NCBI GenBank assembly: GCA_902628275.1
Contig: CACOMI010000003.1
Location: 107,990 to 171,989 of the forward strand
DNA from: an uncultured Pelagibacteraceae bacterium
GTDB taxonomy: Bacteria > Pseudomonadota > Alphaproteobacteria > Pelagibacterales > Pelagibacteraceae
Length of the DNA: 64,000 bases
Direction: 5' to 3'
Shown: positions 1-8,657 of the stretch, piece after piece
How positions within the stretch are numbered: the stretch's first letter is position 1
Layout of the letters: each line of letters begins with the position of its first letter
Notes under the pieces: model-generated
Told to the model about the DNA's origin: nothing
Seen by the model: the letters and a program-made list of their open reading frames with translations, nothing else
Database searches by the model: none
Program-made: the position numbers and the translations under genes

Positions 1-127
1 AAGCATGGAACCAGACTCCCTCATGCAGTTATTATCTACTGATTATAAATTTGCGGTCTCATTTTCAATTTTAGTAATAGTCTTATTGATAAGACCTTCT
101 GGAATATTTAAAGGAAAAACAATATGA
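1..127 (+). CDS. livH: LivH-type branched-chain amino acid ABC permease, C-terminal end only
   Basis: Reading from base 2, the frame gives 41 codons ending in a hydrophobic helix followed by a short basic tail (LIRPSGIFKGKTI) and TGA at 125-127. An RPxGLFG-like tail after the last helix is typical of LivH and LivM permeases of branched-chain amino acid ABC importers. The stop overlaps the start of the next permease gene as ATGA, so the two are translationally coupled. The rest of the gene lies outside the window. Assignment to LivH rather than another HAAT-family permease rests on the neighbour being LivM-like. Confidence 0.72.
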   Translation, partial: SMEPDSLMQLLSTDYKFAVSFSILVIVLLIRPSGIFKGKTI

Positions 128-1494
128 GAAAGTATTCCAATATAATAGCCGCTTACTCAATAATGCTAGTATTAATTTTATTAGTTGGAATTTTTCAATC
201 TTGGTCAATTGCCCTTACAATTCTAAATTATTGCTTAATTTCTGCAGTTATGACAATTGGAGCTAACATACAATGGGGTTATGCTGGACTAATAAATTTT
301 GGAATAATGGGTTACACAGCTCTAGGTGGTTTAGCAGTTGTCCTGGTATCCGTAGATCCTGTGCAACAAGCATGGCAAGCTGGTGGATTGAATATTCTTA
401 TTTGTTTTTGGATAATTGTAGTGATCGTGGTTTTAATTCGTTACTTATTAAAATATTTTAATAAATCTAAATATAGAACTTACGGCATTGCATTTATAAT
501 AATTGGTGGAATTTTATTATTAAGATTGACTGCAAGTCCAGGAATAGAGGCAATAGAGGCAGTTGATCCTGCTAAAACAGGATTTCTTGGGGGCATGGGA
601 TTACCAGTTTTATTCTCATGGATTGGTGGAGCTTTTTTAGCTGGTGGTTTAGCTTTTATTGTTGGTAAAATAGCATTAGGGCTTAGAGCTGATTATTTGG
701 CTATTGCTACATTATTGATTGCTGAAATTGTGGTTTCTATAATAAAGCATGAGGAATGGTTAGCAAGAGGTGTTAAAAATGTAATTGGTTTAAAAAGACC
801 AGCACCTTATGAAATAGATCTTCAAACTTCACAATGGTTTATTAATTTAGTTGAGAAATTTCATTCTAAAAAACTAAGTATGATTAATTCAATTACTGAG
901 AGACAAGATGCTCTTAGTCAATTTGTTATTGATGCCTCTTCTGTTTACGTCAAACTTTGTTTTACTGGATTATTTTTATCTGTCGTAATTGTTTTATTGA
1001 TTGTGACACAAAAGGCTCTTTATTCACCTTGGGGAAGAAAAATGAGAGCAATAAGAGATAATGAAGAAGCAGCAAGTGCTATGGGTAAAAATATAGTTAA
1101 AGAACATTTATTTATTTTTATTTTAGGTTCCGCAATTGTTGGTATTGCTGGAGCCATGATGGTAACAAACGATGGTTTATTTACTCCAGGAAGTTACCGA
1201 CCAATGAGATATACTTTTGTAATTTGGGTAATGGTAATTGTTGGCGGTACAGGGAATAATTTTGGCGCAATATTAGGTGGTTTTGTAGTTTGGTTCTTGT
1301 GGGTTGAGGCTGCTCCAATGGCTTTATTTTTAATAAACTTTTTCACATCTCATTTACCTGAAACAAATTTAGTAAGAGTTCATTTAATTGAAAGTGCACC
1401 ATATTTTAGATTTTTGGTTATTGGTATAGGGTTATTAACAATTATGAGGTATAGACCAAAAGGTATACTTCCAGAAAAAATAGAAATAAAATAA
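124..1494 (+). CDS. livM: LivM-type branched-chain amino acid ABC transporter permease
   Basis: This is a 456-residue inner-membrane permease of the LivM family, with many hydrophobic segments and the family signature in the last third (WGRKMRAIRDNEEAASAMG, about residues 302-320), the coupling region facing the ATPase. It ends in RYRPKGILPEK, the usual LivM tail. At 456 residues it is longer than many LivM proteins. The extra length includes a hydrophilic stretch at about residues 210-275 with no obvious motif. The start overlaps the previous stop by ATGA. The partner ATPases (LivG, LivF) are not in the window; the binding protein about 1.3 kb downstream on the other strand is a plausible partner. 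The substrate cannot be read from the sequence: amino acids, amides and urea are all known for this family. Confidence 0.88.
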   Translation: MRKYSNIIAAYSIMLVLILLVGIFQSWSIALTILNYCLISAVMTIGANIQWGYAGLINFGIMGYTALGGLAVVLVSVDPVQQAWQAGGLNILICFWIIVVIVVLIRYLLKYFNKSKYRTYGIAFIIIGGILLLRLTASPGIEAIEAVDPAKTGFLGGMGLPVLFSWIGGAFLAGGLAFIVGKIALGLRADYLAIATLLIAEIVVSIIKHEEWLARGVKNVIGLKRPAPYEIDLQTSQWFINLVEKFHSKKLSMINSITERQDALSQFVIDASSVYVKLCFTGLFLSVVIVLLIVTQKALYSPWGRKMRAIRDNEEAASAMGKNIVKEHLFIFILGSAIVGIAGAMMVTNDGLFTPGSYRPMRYTFVIWVMVIVGGTGNNFGAILGGFVVWFLWVEAAPMALFLINFFTSHLPETNLVRVHLIESAPYFRFLVIGIGLLTIMRYRPKGILPEKIEIK

Positions 1495-1499
1495 CTTTT

Positions 1500-1571
1500 A
1501 TGAAATACATTATATTAGGTGCCGCGATAGCTTGGTTTTTGTACATAGCTGATAAGTATTTATTTTTTTAA
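1500..1571 (+). CDS. Possible 23-residue single-span membrane peptide
   Basis: An ATG at 1500 opens a 23-codon frame encoding MKYIILGAAIAWFLYIADKY plus three more residues, essentially one transmembrane helix after a basic N-terminus. Its TAA overlaps the ATG of the following MFS gene (TAATG), and it fills an otherwise unexplained 76-base gap. No Shine-Dalgarno sequence is visible. Coding potential is suggested by its amphiphilic composition and the overlap style, which matches real gene junctions in this window. It could instead be a chance ORF. Function unknown. Confidence 0.4.
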   Translation: MKYIILGAAIAWFLYIADKYLFF

Positions 1572-2752
1572 TGAATAAAAATCTTTGGTTATTAATTTTA
1601 AGTCAAGTTTTTGGCTTCACCGCAGCTAATGTGACTGTTTTTCTAAGTGGTATTATTGGCAGTCAAATTTCTCCAATTAAATCATTATCGACTTTTCCAC
1701 CTTCAATTTATGTAGTCGGAATTGCATTATCAACGATATTTGCAGCAAAAATAATGTCAATAATTGGTAGAAAGCTTGGTTTTGTTTTAGCATCAATAGG
1801 AAGTACTCTTGCATGTTTGTTAGCAGCTTTTGCAATTTTAAATAAAAATTTTACAATTTTTTCTCTAGCATGTTTTTTTCTTGGAACAGGCATGGCATTT
1901 ATTCATCAGTATAGATTTGCTGCTGCTGAAAGTGTTGAAAAACAAAAAGCTCCGAAAGCTGTTTCAATGCTTTTACTAGCAGGCATTGTATCTGCTTTTA
2001 TAGGTATAAGTTTAGCTAATTATACGAAAAACTTAGTGAGTGATCATATTTATGTAGGGTCTTATCTTGCTCTTGCATGTTTTACGATCATGCCAGCAAT
2101 ATTTTTAAGTTTTTATAAAAATATAAATATTCAAGATAATAAAAATTCTATAAACAAAGATGTAAGGAGCTACAAAGAATTTATTTCAGATCCTAAATTT
2201 CTTCAGGCAATGTTTTCTGCAACATTCGGCTATGTTGTGATGGCTTTTTTAATGACAGCAACACCAATTAGTATGCATTATATACATAATATAAGTGTAG
2301 ATAAGGTTGGTATTGTAATTCAATTTCATGTTCTTGGAATGTTTTTACCATCATTAATTACTGGTAATTTAATAAACAAATATGGTCCTTCAAAAATGAT
2401 GTATGCAGGAACTTTTTTTTATTTTTTAACAATTATAATGAGTATATTTGAGCCTAATTTTTTAAATTATTTTATATCTCTTATATTACTTGGTATTGGA
2501 TGGAATTTTCTTTATATTTCGGGAACTAGTTTACTAGTTACAACTTATCAAGAGCATGAAAAGTTTAAAGCACAAGGGTTTAATGATCTTGTTGTTTTTT
2601 CTGCTACAGCTCTAGGAAGTCTCTCAGCTGGTATATTGATCTCACTTACAAGTTGGAAAATAATTAATTTTATGTGTATTCCTTTTATAATATTGATCTT
2701 AGTATCAATTATTAGAGCAGATCGAAAATATAATAAATTGGAGCAAACCTAA
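1571..2752 (+). CDS. MFS transporter
   Basis: A 393-residue protein with about twelve hydrophobic segments and a central basic cytoplasmic loop (about residues 180-205), the 6+6 layout of the major facilitator superfamily. A motif-A-like loop, MSIIGRKLGF, falls near residues 63-72 between helices 2 and 3. The gene starts one base inside the stop of a tiny upstream ORF and ends at a strong hairpin shared with the convergent binding-protein gene. Substrate and direction of transport cannot be inferred. Confidence 0.82.
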   Translation: MNKNLWLLILSQVFGFTAANVTVFLSGIIGSQISPIKSLSTFPPSIYVVGIALSTIFAAKIMSIIGRKLGFVLASIGSTLACLLAAFAILNKNFTIFSLACFFLGTGMAFIHQYRFAAAESVEKQKAPKAVSMLLLAGIVSAFIGISLANYTKNLVSDHIYVGSYLALACFTIMPAIFLSFYKNINIQDNKNSINKDVRSYKEFISDPKFLQAMFSATFGYVVMAFLMTATPISMHYIHNISVDKVGIVIQFHVLGMFLPSLITGNLINKYGPSKMMYAGTFFYFLTIIMSIFEPNFLNYFISLILLGIGWNFLYISGTSLLVTTYQEHEKFKAQGFNDLVVFSATALGSLSAGILISLTSWKIINFMCIPFIILILVSIIRADRKYNKLEQT

Positions 2753-2762
2753 TTTTAATAAA

Positions 2763-2796
2763 AAAAAACCCCAGTAAAAAATTACTGGGGTTTTTT
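2763..2796. terminator. Bidirectional rho-independent terminator
   Basis: CCCCAGTAA at 2769-2777 pairs with TTACTGGGG at 2782-2790. The stem is flanked by an A run on the left and a T run on the right, so it can end transcription from both strands. It lies between the convergent MFS and binding-protein genes. Confidence 0.9.
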
Positions 2797-2809
2797 AAAT
2801 TAAACAATA

Positions 2810-4000
2810 TTATCTTTGTTTTTTAGTCTTAAATTTTCCACCTTTGATTTCTTTCTCTAGGAAAGATCCAAAAGCTTCACCAACATCTGTAAATTCAACA
2901 GCAGTTGCGCCTTCATAATTTATTTGCTTACCTTTAGCTAATAAATCAAGACCCTTTTTAAGTTCACCTGGATATATTTTTGTACCTGGTGCATTAGCAA
3001 CAGCCATTACATTTGCTTGTACAGTTGCTCTGTCTGCTTTACCACCAGCTTGCATAGCCAAAGCAATTAAAGCAGCTGCGTCATATGACTCACCAGTATA
3101 TGGTCCTGAAGAATCAATTCCAGCAGCTTTTGCAACTTCTGCAAATTTACCAGCACCTTTTCCAGTTGATCCTGGAAGAGATCCAAATGATTTATTAAGA
3201 TCTTTACCAAATCTATCTGTTAAAGAATCTCCAATCATACCATCAGATAAAACGAAAGTATCAAATGATCCAGCATCTAAAGATCCTTGGATAATCATTC
3301 CACCTGCTTGATCTAAGTAACCTAAAACAGCTAAAGCGTCACCACCTGCTGCAGCAAGTGTTGCAACTTCAGCACCATAGTCAGCTTTACCCTCTTCGTG
3401 AGCTGTTACTGCAGTTACTTTAATTCCATGAGCTTTAACACCTGCAACATAAACATCCGCTAAACCTTTACCATAGTCATTGTTAGTATGTGTAACTGCT
3501 ATAGTTTTTACTTTTCTATCCTTAGTAATATCAGCTAAAACTTGACCACCTCTAGCATCTGATGGAGCTGTTCTAAAGAAATATCCATTATCTGCTAAAG
3601 TAGTTAATCCTGGAGAAGTAGCAGATGGTGAAATCATAACAACACCATTTGGCACTGCTGCATTTGTTGCAATTGCACCAGTTACACCAGAGCAGTCTGC
3701 TCCCATGATTGCTACCACACCGCCAGCTATTAAACCTTCAGCTGCTGTTGTTGCTGCTGCAGAATCAACACAAGTTGAGTCAGCTCTTTCAGCTTTAATA
3801 TATTTTCCACCTAGTAATGAACCTGAGTCAGAAGCTTCTTTAAATGCAAGCTCTGCAGAGTCAGCCATTGCTGGAGTAAGAGATTCAATAGGACCTGTAA
3901 ATCCTAAAATGATTCCCATTTTGATACCATGTCCGTCTGCAAAAGAGTTTGTTGTAAAAGCTGAAACAAACATAAATGCAGCAATAAATAGTTTTCTCAT
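2810..4000 (-). CDS. LivK-type periplasmic binding protein of an amino acid/amide ABC importer
   Basis: A 396-residue type I periplasmic binding protein. It begins with a signal peptide (basic MRK, hydrophobic core, likely cleavage after NSFA near residue 21), followed by GIILGFTGPIESLTP, the start of the LivK/Leu-Ile-Val-binding fold. An AGAGGAAG ribosome site lies just upstream of the ATG. As secreted binding proteins often do here, it uses many Ala, Gly and Lys codons. It probably serves the LivHM permeases to its left, although it is transcribed toward them on the other strand; that link is an inference. The ligand is unknown. Confidence 0.86.
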   Translation of the reverse strand: MRKLFIAAFMFVSAFTTNSFADGHGIKMGIILGFTGPIESLTPAMADSAELAFKEASDSGSLLGGKYIKAERADSTCVDSAAATTAAEGLIAGGVVAIMGADCSGVTGAIATNAAVPNGVVMISPSATSPGLTTLADNGYFFRTAPSDARGGQVLADITKDRKVKTIAVTHTNNDYGKGLADVYVAGVKAHGIKVTAVTAHEEGKADYGAEVATLAAAGGDALAVLGYLDQAGGMIIQGSLDAGSFDTFVLSDGMIGDSLTDRFGKDLNKSFGSLPGSTGKGAGKFAEVAKAAGIDSSGPYTGESYDAAALIALAMQAGGKADRATVQANVMAVANAPGTKIYPGELKKGLDLLAKGKQINYEGATAVEFTDVGEAFGSFLEKEIKGGKFKTKKQR

Positions 4001-4054
4001 TATCTTCCTCTATATTGTTAACAATTTATAAAAACGTAATTTAAGTATGAATAA

Positions 4055-4073
4055 ATTGAATATTCAATGACAA
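4055..4073 (-). promoter_or_regulatory. Candidate promoter and operator of the LivK-type gene
   Basis: On the minus strand TTGTCA (4068-4073) resembles a -35 box. Immediately downstream lies a perfect 14-base palindrome, ATTGAATATTCAAT (4055-4068), placed where it would occupy the promoter spacer. The -10 match is poor, so the promoter call is tentative. The palindrome is a possible operator. Confidence 0.35.
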
Positions 4074-4099
4074 AATTAGCTCATTTAACTGCTAATTTT
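4072..4099 (-). terminator. Possible weak terminator after the aldehyde dehydrogenase operon
   Basis: AAAATTAGC at 4072-4080 pairs with GCTAATTTT at 4091-4099 around a ten-base loop. The stem is AT-rich and only its own arm supplies T residues, so termination strength is doubtful. Its position directly after the operon end supports the call. Confidence 0.3.
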
Positions 4100-4106
4100 C
4101 AAAATA

Positions 4107-5588
4107 TTATCTAATTGAGAAAGGGTCTAGAGATGGTTCGTCTGATGTATAAAACCATGTAGTTTTTACTCTTGTATAATCTTTGATTGAATCGATCCCA
4201 GCTTCTTTGCCATATCCACTATCTTTAATACCTCCAAAAGGTGCCGATGGAGATATAAGTCTGTAAGTGTTAACAAAAGTGATACCTGCCCTGATTGCTT
4301 TAGAAACTCTCATCCCTCTTGATAAATTACTTGTGTAAACTCCAGAAGATAGCCCATATTGATTATCATTCATTTTTGAAATTACTTCATCTTCAGTTTC
4401 AAATTTCATAACTGACAATACAGGTCCAAATAATTCATTTTCTGCTACAGGCAAATTGTGATTATCACATTCTATAATTGTTGGAGGAAAGTAATATCCT
4501 TTATTTGAAAAAGAATGTCTTTCACCACCACATTTAATTTTTCCACCTTGATCAATTGTGTCTTTTATATTTTTTTCAATTACCTCTAATTGTTTAAAAT
4601 TACTTAAAGGACCCATCTCTGTTTCTGGATCCATTGGTGCTCCAATTTTTATTTTTGAAGCACGTTTTGAAAGTTTATCTAAAAATTCATCATAAATTCC
4701 TTTTTGTAAATAAAGTCTTGAACCAGCAATACAGCTCTGTCCACTTGCACCAAAAATTCCAGCTGTAATCCCATTTATTGCATTTTCTTGATCTGCATCG
4801 TCAAATACTGCTACTGGACTTTTTCCACCTAGCTCTAAGCTGACCTCTGATAAATTTTCTGCTGAGTTCCTAATTATATGCCTTGCTGTTTCAGGGCCAC
4901 CAGTAAAAGCAACTTTTTCAACCAAGTTGTGAGTAGTTAAACTTTTACCACAAGGATCTCCAAATCCTGTAATTACATTTACTACACCTTTAGGGATACC
5001 AGTTTTTTCAATTAATTTTGCAAATTCAAACAAAACAGCTGGGGCAAGTTCTGAAGATTTAATTACAACTGTATTCCCCATTGCGAGTGCTGGTGCTACT
5101 TTAGTAGCGGTTAAAAACATTTGAGAATTCCATGGAATAATTGCTGCCACAACTCCAATAGGAATCCTGGTTGTAATTGCTTGAATGTTTGGTTTGTCTA
5201 TAGGAAGAACAGTTCCCTCAACCTTATCTGCTAAACCCGCATAATAGTCGTAGTATTCTGCTATATATACTGCTTGTTTTTTTGTTTCTCTATAGAGTTT
5301 TCCTGTATCAATTGTTTCTATTTCTCCTAGCATTTCTGCATTTTCTCTTAATTGATCTCCAATAGCTCTTAAGTATTTAGCTCTTTCTCTAGGAAGTAAT
5401 TTGGACCACTCACCCTCGAATGCTTTTTGAGCAGCCTTGACTGCATTATCAACATCTTTAGCACTTGCTTCTGGAACAACTGCCCATGACTCATTATGTT
5501 CTGGATTTAGAGTTTCAAATGTTCTTTTACTCTCAGAGTCAACCCACTCACCATTAATAAACATTTTATATTGTTTAAGTTTACTCAT
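4107..5588 (-). CDS. NAD(P)-dependent aldehyde dehydrogenase
   Basis: A 493-residue aldehyde dehydrogenase of usual length. The active-site set is complete: Asn154 (IIPWN), Glu252 (LELGGKSP) and nucleophile Cys286 (GQSCIAGS). It oxidises an aldehyde to a carboxylic acid. It is the last gene of a minus-strand operon of five tightly packed genes. Its start overlaps the end of the hydrolase gene by eight bases. In this context the aldehyde could be the product of the ThDP-dependent decarboxylase-like enzyme upstream, but the substrate is not identifiable from sequence. The closest general resemblance is to betaine-aldehyde or hydroxymuconic-semialdehyde type enzymes. Confidence 0.9.
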   Translation of the reverse strand: MSKLKQYKMFINGEWVDSESKRTFETLNPEHNESWAVVPEASAKDVDNAVKAAQKAFEGEWSKLLPRERAKYLRAIGDQLRENAEMLGEIETIDTGKLYRETKKQAVYIAEYYDYYAGLADKVEGTVLPIDKPNIQAITTRIPIGVVAAIIPWNSQMFLTATKVAPALAMGNTVVIKSSELAPAVLFEFAKLIEKTGIPKGVVNVITGFGDPCGKSLTTHNLVEKVAFTGGPETARHIIRNSAENLSEVSLELGGKSPVAVFDDADQENAINGITAGIFGASGQSCIAGSRLYLQKGIYDEFLDKLSKRASKIKIGAPMDPETEMGPLSNFKQLEVIEKNIKDTIDQGGKIKCGGERHSFSNKGYYFPPTIIECDNHNLPVAENELFGPVLSVMKFETEDEVISKMNDNQYGLSSGVYTSNLSRGMRVSKAIRAGITFVNTYRLISPSAPFGGIKDSGYGKEAGIDSIKDYTRVKTTWFYTSDEPSLDPFSIR

Positions 5589-6366
5589 CTGATCTAATAA
5601 AATTTTTGATAGTTAAATTTACATCATCAGCACACTCAATACCACAAAGATGTTTTCCATCTTTAATTATCTTTAATTGACTTTTAGAGATTAAAGCATT
5701 CAATTCGTGAGACATTTTTACAGTTGAGCCAATATCATATTCACCTGTCATAACTAGTGTATTAGCTTTAATTTTATTAAAATCTTCATCATTTTTATGA
5801 TTAACAAATAGCTCGTAAACCTTTAGAAAATTATTCATGTTATTTGCAGATAAAATTGAACTTATTTTTTCATATATATCTGGATTATTTTCTAAATATT
5901 TATCAGTAAACCATCTATTTAAAGCTTGCTTTGAAAGTTTTAATTCTTGTTTTGCTTGTTCAAACCTTTGATTAACAATTTTTTGTTGTTCCTCAGTCCT
6001 TTTATAAATCGAACACAAAAGAGTTAATGTCTGTAAACGCTCATTATGTTTAGTTGCAAAATTTCTGGCTATTAAAGACCCTATAGAGAAACCTACAAGA
6101 TGTATTTTTCTTATATTAAGATGCTCCATTAACCCAATTAATTGGTCAGAAAAATCATCAAAACTTATTTCCTTATTTTCTAATGAAGATTTTCCATGGC
6201 CTAAAATGTCATATGCAAGAGTTGAATGATAATTAAAAAATTCAAGCTGAGGCTGCCATATTTCGTGAGTAAGACCTACACCATGCACAAATACTATTGG
6301 CACATCTTGATCCTTTTTATTGTATAAGTAATAAGTTCCTGAAGCAGTAGTTCCCGTCGTCATCAA
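5581..6366 (-). CDS. Alpha/beta-fold hydrolase
   Basis: A 261-residue cytoplasmic alpha/beta hydrolase with a complete apparent triad: Ser94 in GFSIGS, Asp211 in GEYDIG and His239 in DGKH. The oxyanion-side motif FVHGVGL sits at residues 26-32. Size and motifs resemble 3-oxoadipate enol-lactonase and RutD-type hydrolases. The second Met codon (6361-6363) is an equally possible start. It is fourth in the five-gene operon, with three bases after the PF06684 gene and an eight-base overlap into the aldehyde dehydrogenase gene. A role in hydrolysing a ring-opened or ester/amide intermediate is an inference. Confidence 0.85.
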   Translation of the reverse strand: MMTTGTTASGTYYLYNKKDQDVPIVFVHGVGLTHEIWQPQLEFFNYHSTLAYDILGHGKSSLENKEISFDDFSDQLIGLMEHLNIRKIHLVGFSIGSLIARNFATKHNERLQTLTLLCSIYKRTEEQQKIVNQRFEQAKQELKLSKQALNRWFTDKYLENNPDIYEKISSILSANNMNNFLKVYELFVNHKNDEDFNKIKANTLVMTGEYDIGSTVKMSHELNALISKSQLKIIKDGKHLCGIECADDVNLTIKNFIRSDE

Positions 6367-6369
6367 GAA

Positions 6370-6957
6370 TTATTTTGTCTCAATACCCATTTCTTTCATA
6401 TCTTGATATCTGTCACCAGTTCTTGCATGCGCTCTACCACTTGATGCTCCACCAATTGCAATAACCACCTCATCATCGAAGGGTGCATCATGAATAGTAA
6501 ATTCATGAGTTAAGTAATATGGTCTCAATCCAGAATCTGTTTTATGCATCATAGGAATCGCAATCTTTGATCCAGCAGGTCCCCTGGTATTTGTAAAACT
6601 TAAATAGGAAGTTCCACCTACCGCATCTCTAAATTTATTTCCAAACCTTAAAGTATGAATAAAAGCTGAAGCATGTTCTATTTCACCGTTCAATCCAACT
6701 ATACCTGCCTTACCATAAGCTAATATTTTTTCTGGTGATCCTATTTCTTTTATCAATTCTGGAACAAGTAAATCACCTAGCTTTGGCGCAAGATCTAAAA
6801 TAGTTGGTCTAAGATCTTCAACAAAACCCTGACCATGCCATGGATTTTTAAACACTGCTGCAACTGATACCATTAAAACTGGTTCTTTCGCTTCTTTACC
6901 ACCTTCAATAAAAGTTTTGTCTACGAATTTGGTAAATTTTCTTAATTCTAATTTCAT
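6370..6957 (-). CDS. PF06684 (DUF1185, amino acid synthesis family) protein
   Basis: A 195-residue protein recognised by its family pattern (LRKFTKFVDKTFIEGG at the N-terminus, AVFKNPWHGQ at about 34-43, GSKIAIPMMHK and AIGGASSGRAHARTGDR near the C-terminus). Known structures of the family show a trimeric variant of the chorismate-mutase/YjgF-like fold, but no reaction has been firmly established as far as I know. Conserved HARTGDR residues suggest an active site at a subunit interface. It overlaps the preceding ThDP-enzyme gene by ATGA. Its position between a ThDP enzyme and a hydrolase argues for a catabolic step despite the family name. Confidence 0.8.
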   Translation of the reverse strand: MKLELRKFTKFVDKTFIEGGKEAKEPVLMVSVAAVFKNPWHGQGFVEDLRPTILDLAPKLGDLLVPELIKEIGSPEKILAYGKAGIVGLNGEIEHASAFIHTLRFGNKFRDAVGGTSYLSFTNTRGPAGSKIAIPMMHKTDSGLRPYYLTHEFTIHDAPFDDEVVIAIGGASSGRAHARTGDRYQDMKEMGIETK

Positions 6958-8657
6958 TTTTTTACTCTATGTGCAAAACTATCTCTTCTAAAACTGTATA
7001 ATGCTTTTGGATCTACATCAACATCTATCACTGATGGCTTATTTGATTTAATAGCAGCTCCTACAGCTTCATTAATCTCAGAAATTTTTTTTACTTTAAA
7101 TCCTTTCGCACCGTAGAGTTCTGCAACCTTGTCAAACGATGGACTAGTAATGTCTGCACCTAAATATCTTTTCCCAAAAAAATCTTTTTGGTAAGCTTTT
7201 TCTGCTCCCCAGCTTTGATTATTCATCACAATAGTTGTTGTATTAATTCCATATTCAACAGCAGTGCTTAATTCTGATATTGTCATTCCAAAACCCCCAT
7301 CACCCATTAAACTTACGACCGTTTTTTTTGGTTTTGCAACTTTCACTCCAAGACCGCATGCAAATGAAAAACCAACAAGGCCAAAATCTAATGGAGTAAA
7401 TAAAGAGGGAGGGTCGTAATATTCTAGAGCATCAGTTGCTTGCAGGCATAGTGTTCCAGCATCTAATGTAATTGCAGAGTTTTTTGGAAGTACTTTTCTT
7501 AATTGTTTAAATAGACCTTTGGGCTGTATAGGAAAATTTAAACCTAAATTTTCATTATCTCTTTTTTGTAAATACTCTTTTCTTTCTTTTAAATATAAGT
7601 TTGTCCAATTTTTTATATTTAGTTTAATCTTATCTTTTTTAATTTGATCATAAAGTTGTTTAGTTGCTGTAGCAGCATCAGCATGAATTTTAATGGTTGC
7701 AGGAAAATATTTTCCAAGCATTTTTTTTTCAAGTTCTATTTGTATAATTTTTGCTTTTTTATTTATATTTTCATAAGAATAAAAAGTTGAGTTAAATCCT
7801 AAACGTGTTCCAATTGCTAAAATAATGTCTGCACTCTTAACTAATCTTGAGGCAACAGGATTTCCCCTAGGACCCATTTGTCCTGCATTTAATTTATGTC
7901 CAAATGGAATCGCATCTCCATGACCTGCTGCTGTAACAATAGGTATGTTGCATAGTTCAGCTAATTTTAATACGTCTTTGTATTTAGAATTATATTTAAT
8001 TCCTGCACCAACAATAATTACTGAGCATTTTGAAGTTTCAATTAATTTCGCAGCCTTTTTGATATTATCTTTATTACCTTTTTGTCTATTCTCATTTGTG
8101 AATGATGGTTTTTTAGTATTTATATTATAAGAGTTTGACTCAGCTAATATATTTCTTGGTAAATTTATACAAACAGGTCCTCTCCTAGGTTTCATAGATA
8201 GCTTAAATGCATCACTCATGAGATTTGGAATATTTTTTGAATTTTTTATAGTCCACGTTTTTTTTGTAATTGGTGAAAATAAAGACTGTTGATCTAAACC
8301 CTGAAATGCATCCTCCATTTTATCTTTTGTTGAATAAGAGCCTGCAATTGCAACCACTGGCGAAAAAGCTGCATTTGCTTGAGCAACTCCTGTAACTAAA
8401 TTTGTAGCACCAGGTCCGTTCTGACCTGCAATAATTACACCATGTTTATTTGAAGCTCTTGCGTAACCGTCAGCCATATGAGTGCCTGTTCGTTCATCTC
8501 TTACTCCAATAAATTTTATACTCTTTTCATGATAAAGAGCATCAAACATTTCCATTGTCGCTGAACCAATGAGCCCAAAAACATGTTTTACTTTCTCTTT
8601 TTTTAATGATTGAACAGCGGCCTGACCACCGCTAATTCTTTTTCGTTTTGTTTTCAC
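6954..8657 (-). CDS. Thiamine-diphosphate-dependent enzyme, acetolactate-synthase-like
   Basis: A 567-residue protein with the three-domain layout of the acetolactate synthase/benzoylformate decarboxylase superfamily. The N-terminal domain carries the ThDP-activating Glu55 in GVRDERTGTHMADGYAR. The C-terminal domain has the metal/ThDP motif GDGGFG...NN (about residues 450-480). The true IlvB of an organism normally sits with ilvN; here there is no regulatory subunit, and the gene lies in a catabolic-looking operon. The enzyme is therefore more likely a 2-oxoacid decarboxylase, lyase or ligase feeding the aldehyde dehydrogenase two genes on. It overlaps both neighbours by four bases. Confidence 0.84.
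   Translation of the reverse strand: MKTKRKRISGGQAAVQSLKKEKVKHVFGLIGSATMEMFDALYHEKSIKFIGVRDERTGTHMADGYARASNKHGVIIAGQNGPGATNLVTGVAQANAAFSPVVAIAGSYSTKDKMEDAFQGLDQQSLFSPITKKTWTIKNSKNIPNLMSDAFKLSMKPRRGPVCINLPRNILAESNSYNINTKKPSFTNENRQKGNKDNIKKAAKLIETSKCSVIIVGAGIKYNSKYKDVLKLAELCNIPIVTAAGHGDAIPFGHKLNAGQMGPRGNPVASRLVKSADIILAIGTRLGFNSTFYSYENINKKAKIIQIELEKKMLGKYFPATIKIHADAATATKQLYDQIKKDKIKLNIKNWTNLYLKERKEYLQKRDNENLGLNFPIQPKGLFKQLRKVLPKNSAITLDAGTLCLQATDALEYYDPPSLFTPLDFGLVGFSFACGLGVKVAKPKKTVVSLMGDGGFGMTISELSTAVEYGINTTTIVMNNQSWGAEKAYQKDFFGKRYLGADITSPSFDKVAELYGAKGFKVKKISEINEAVGAAIKSNKPSVIDVDVDPKALYSFRRDSFAHRVKK

Noticed and set aside
6954..8657. Calling the ThDP enzyme the housekeeping acetolactate synthase (IlvB)
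   Set aside because: There is no ilvN or ilvC next to it and the operon context is catabolic. Only superfamily membership is supported.
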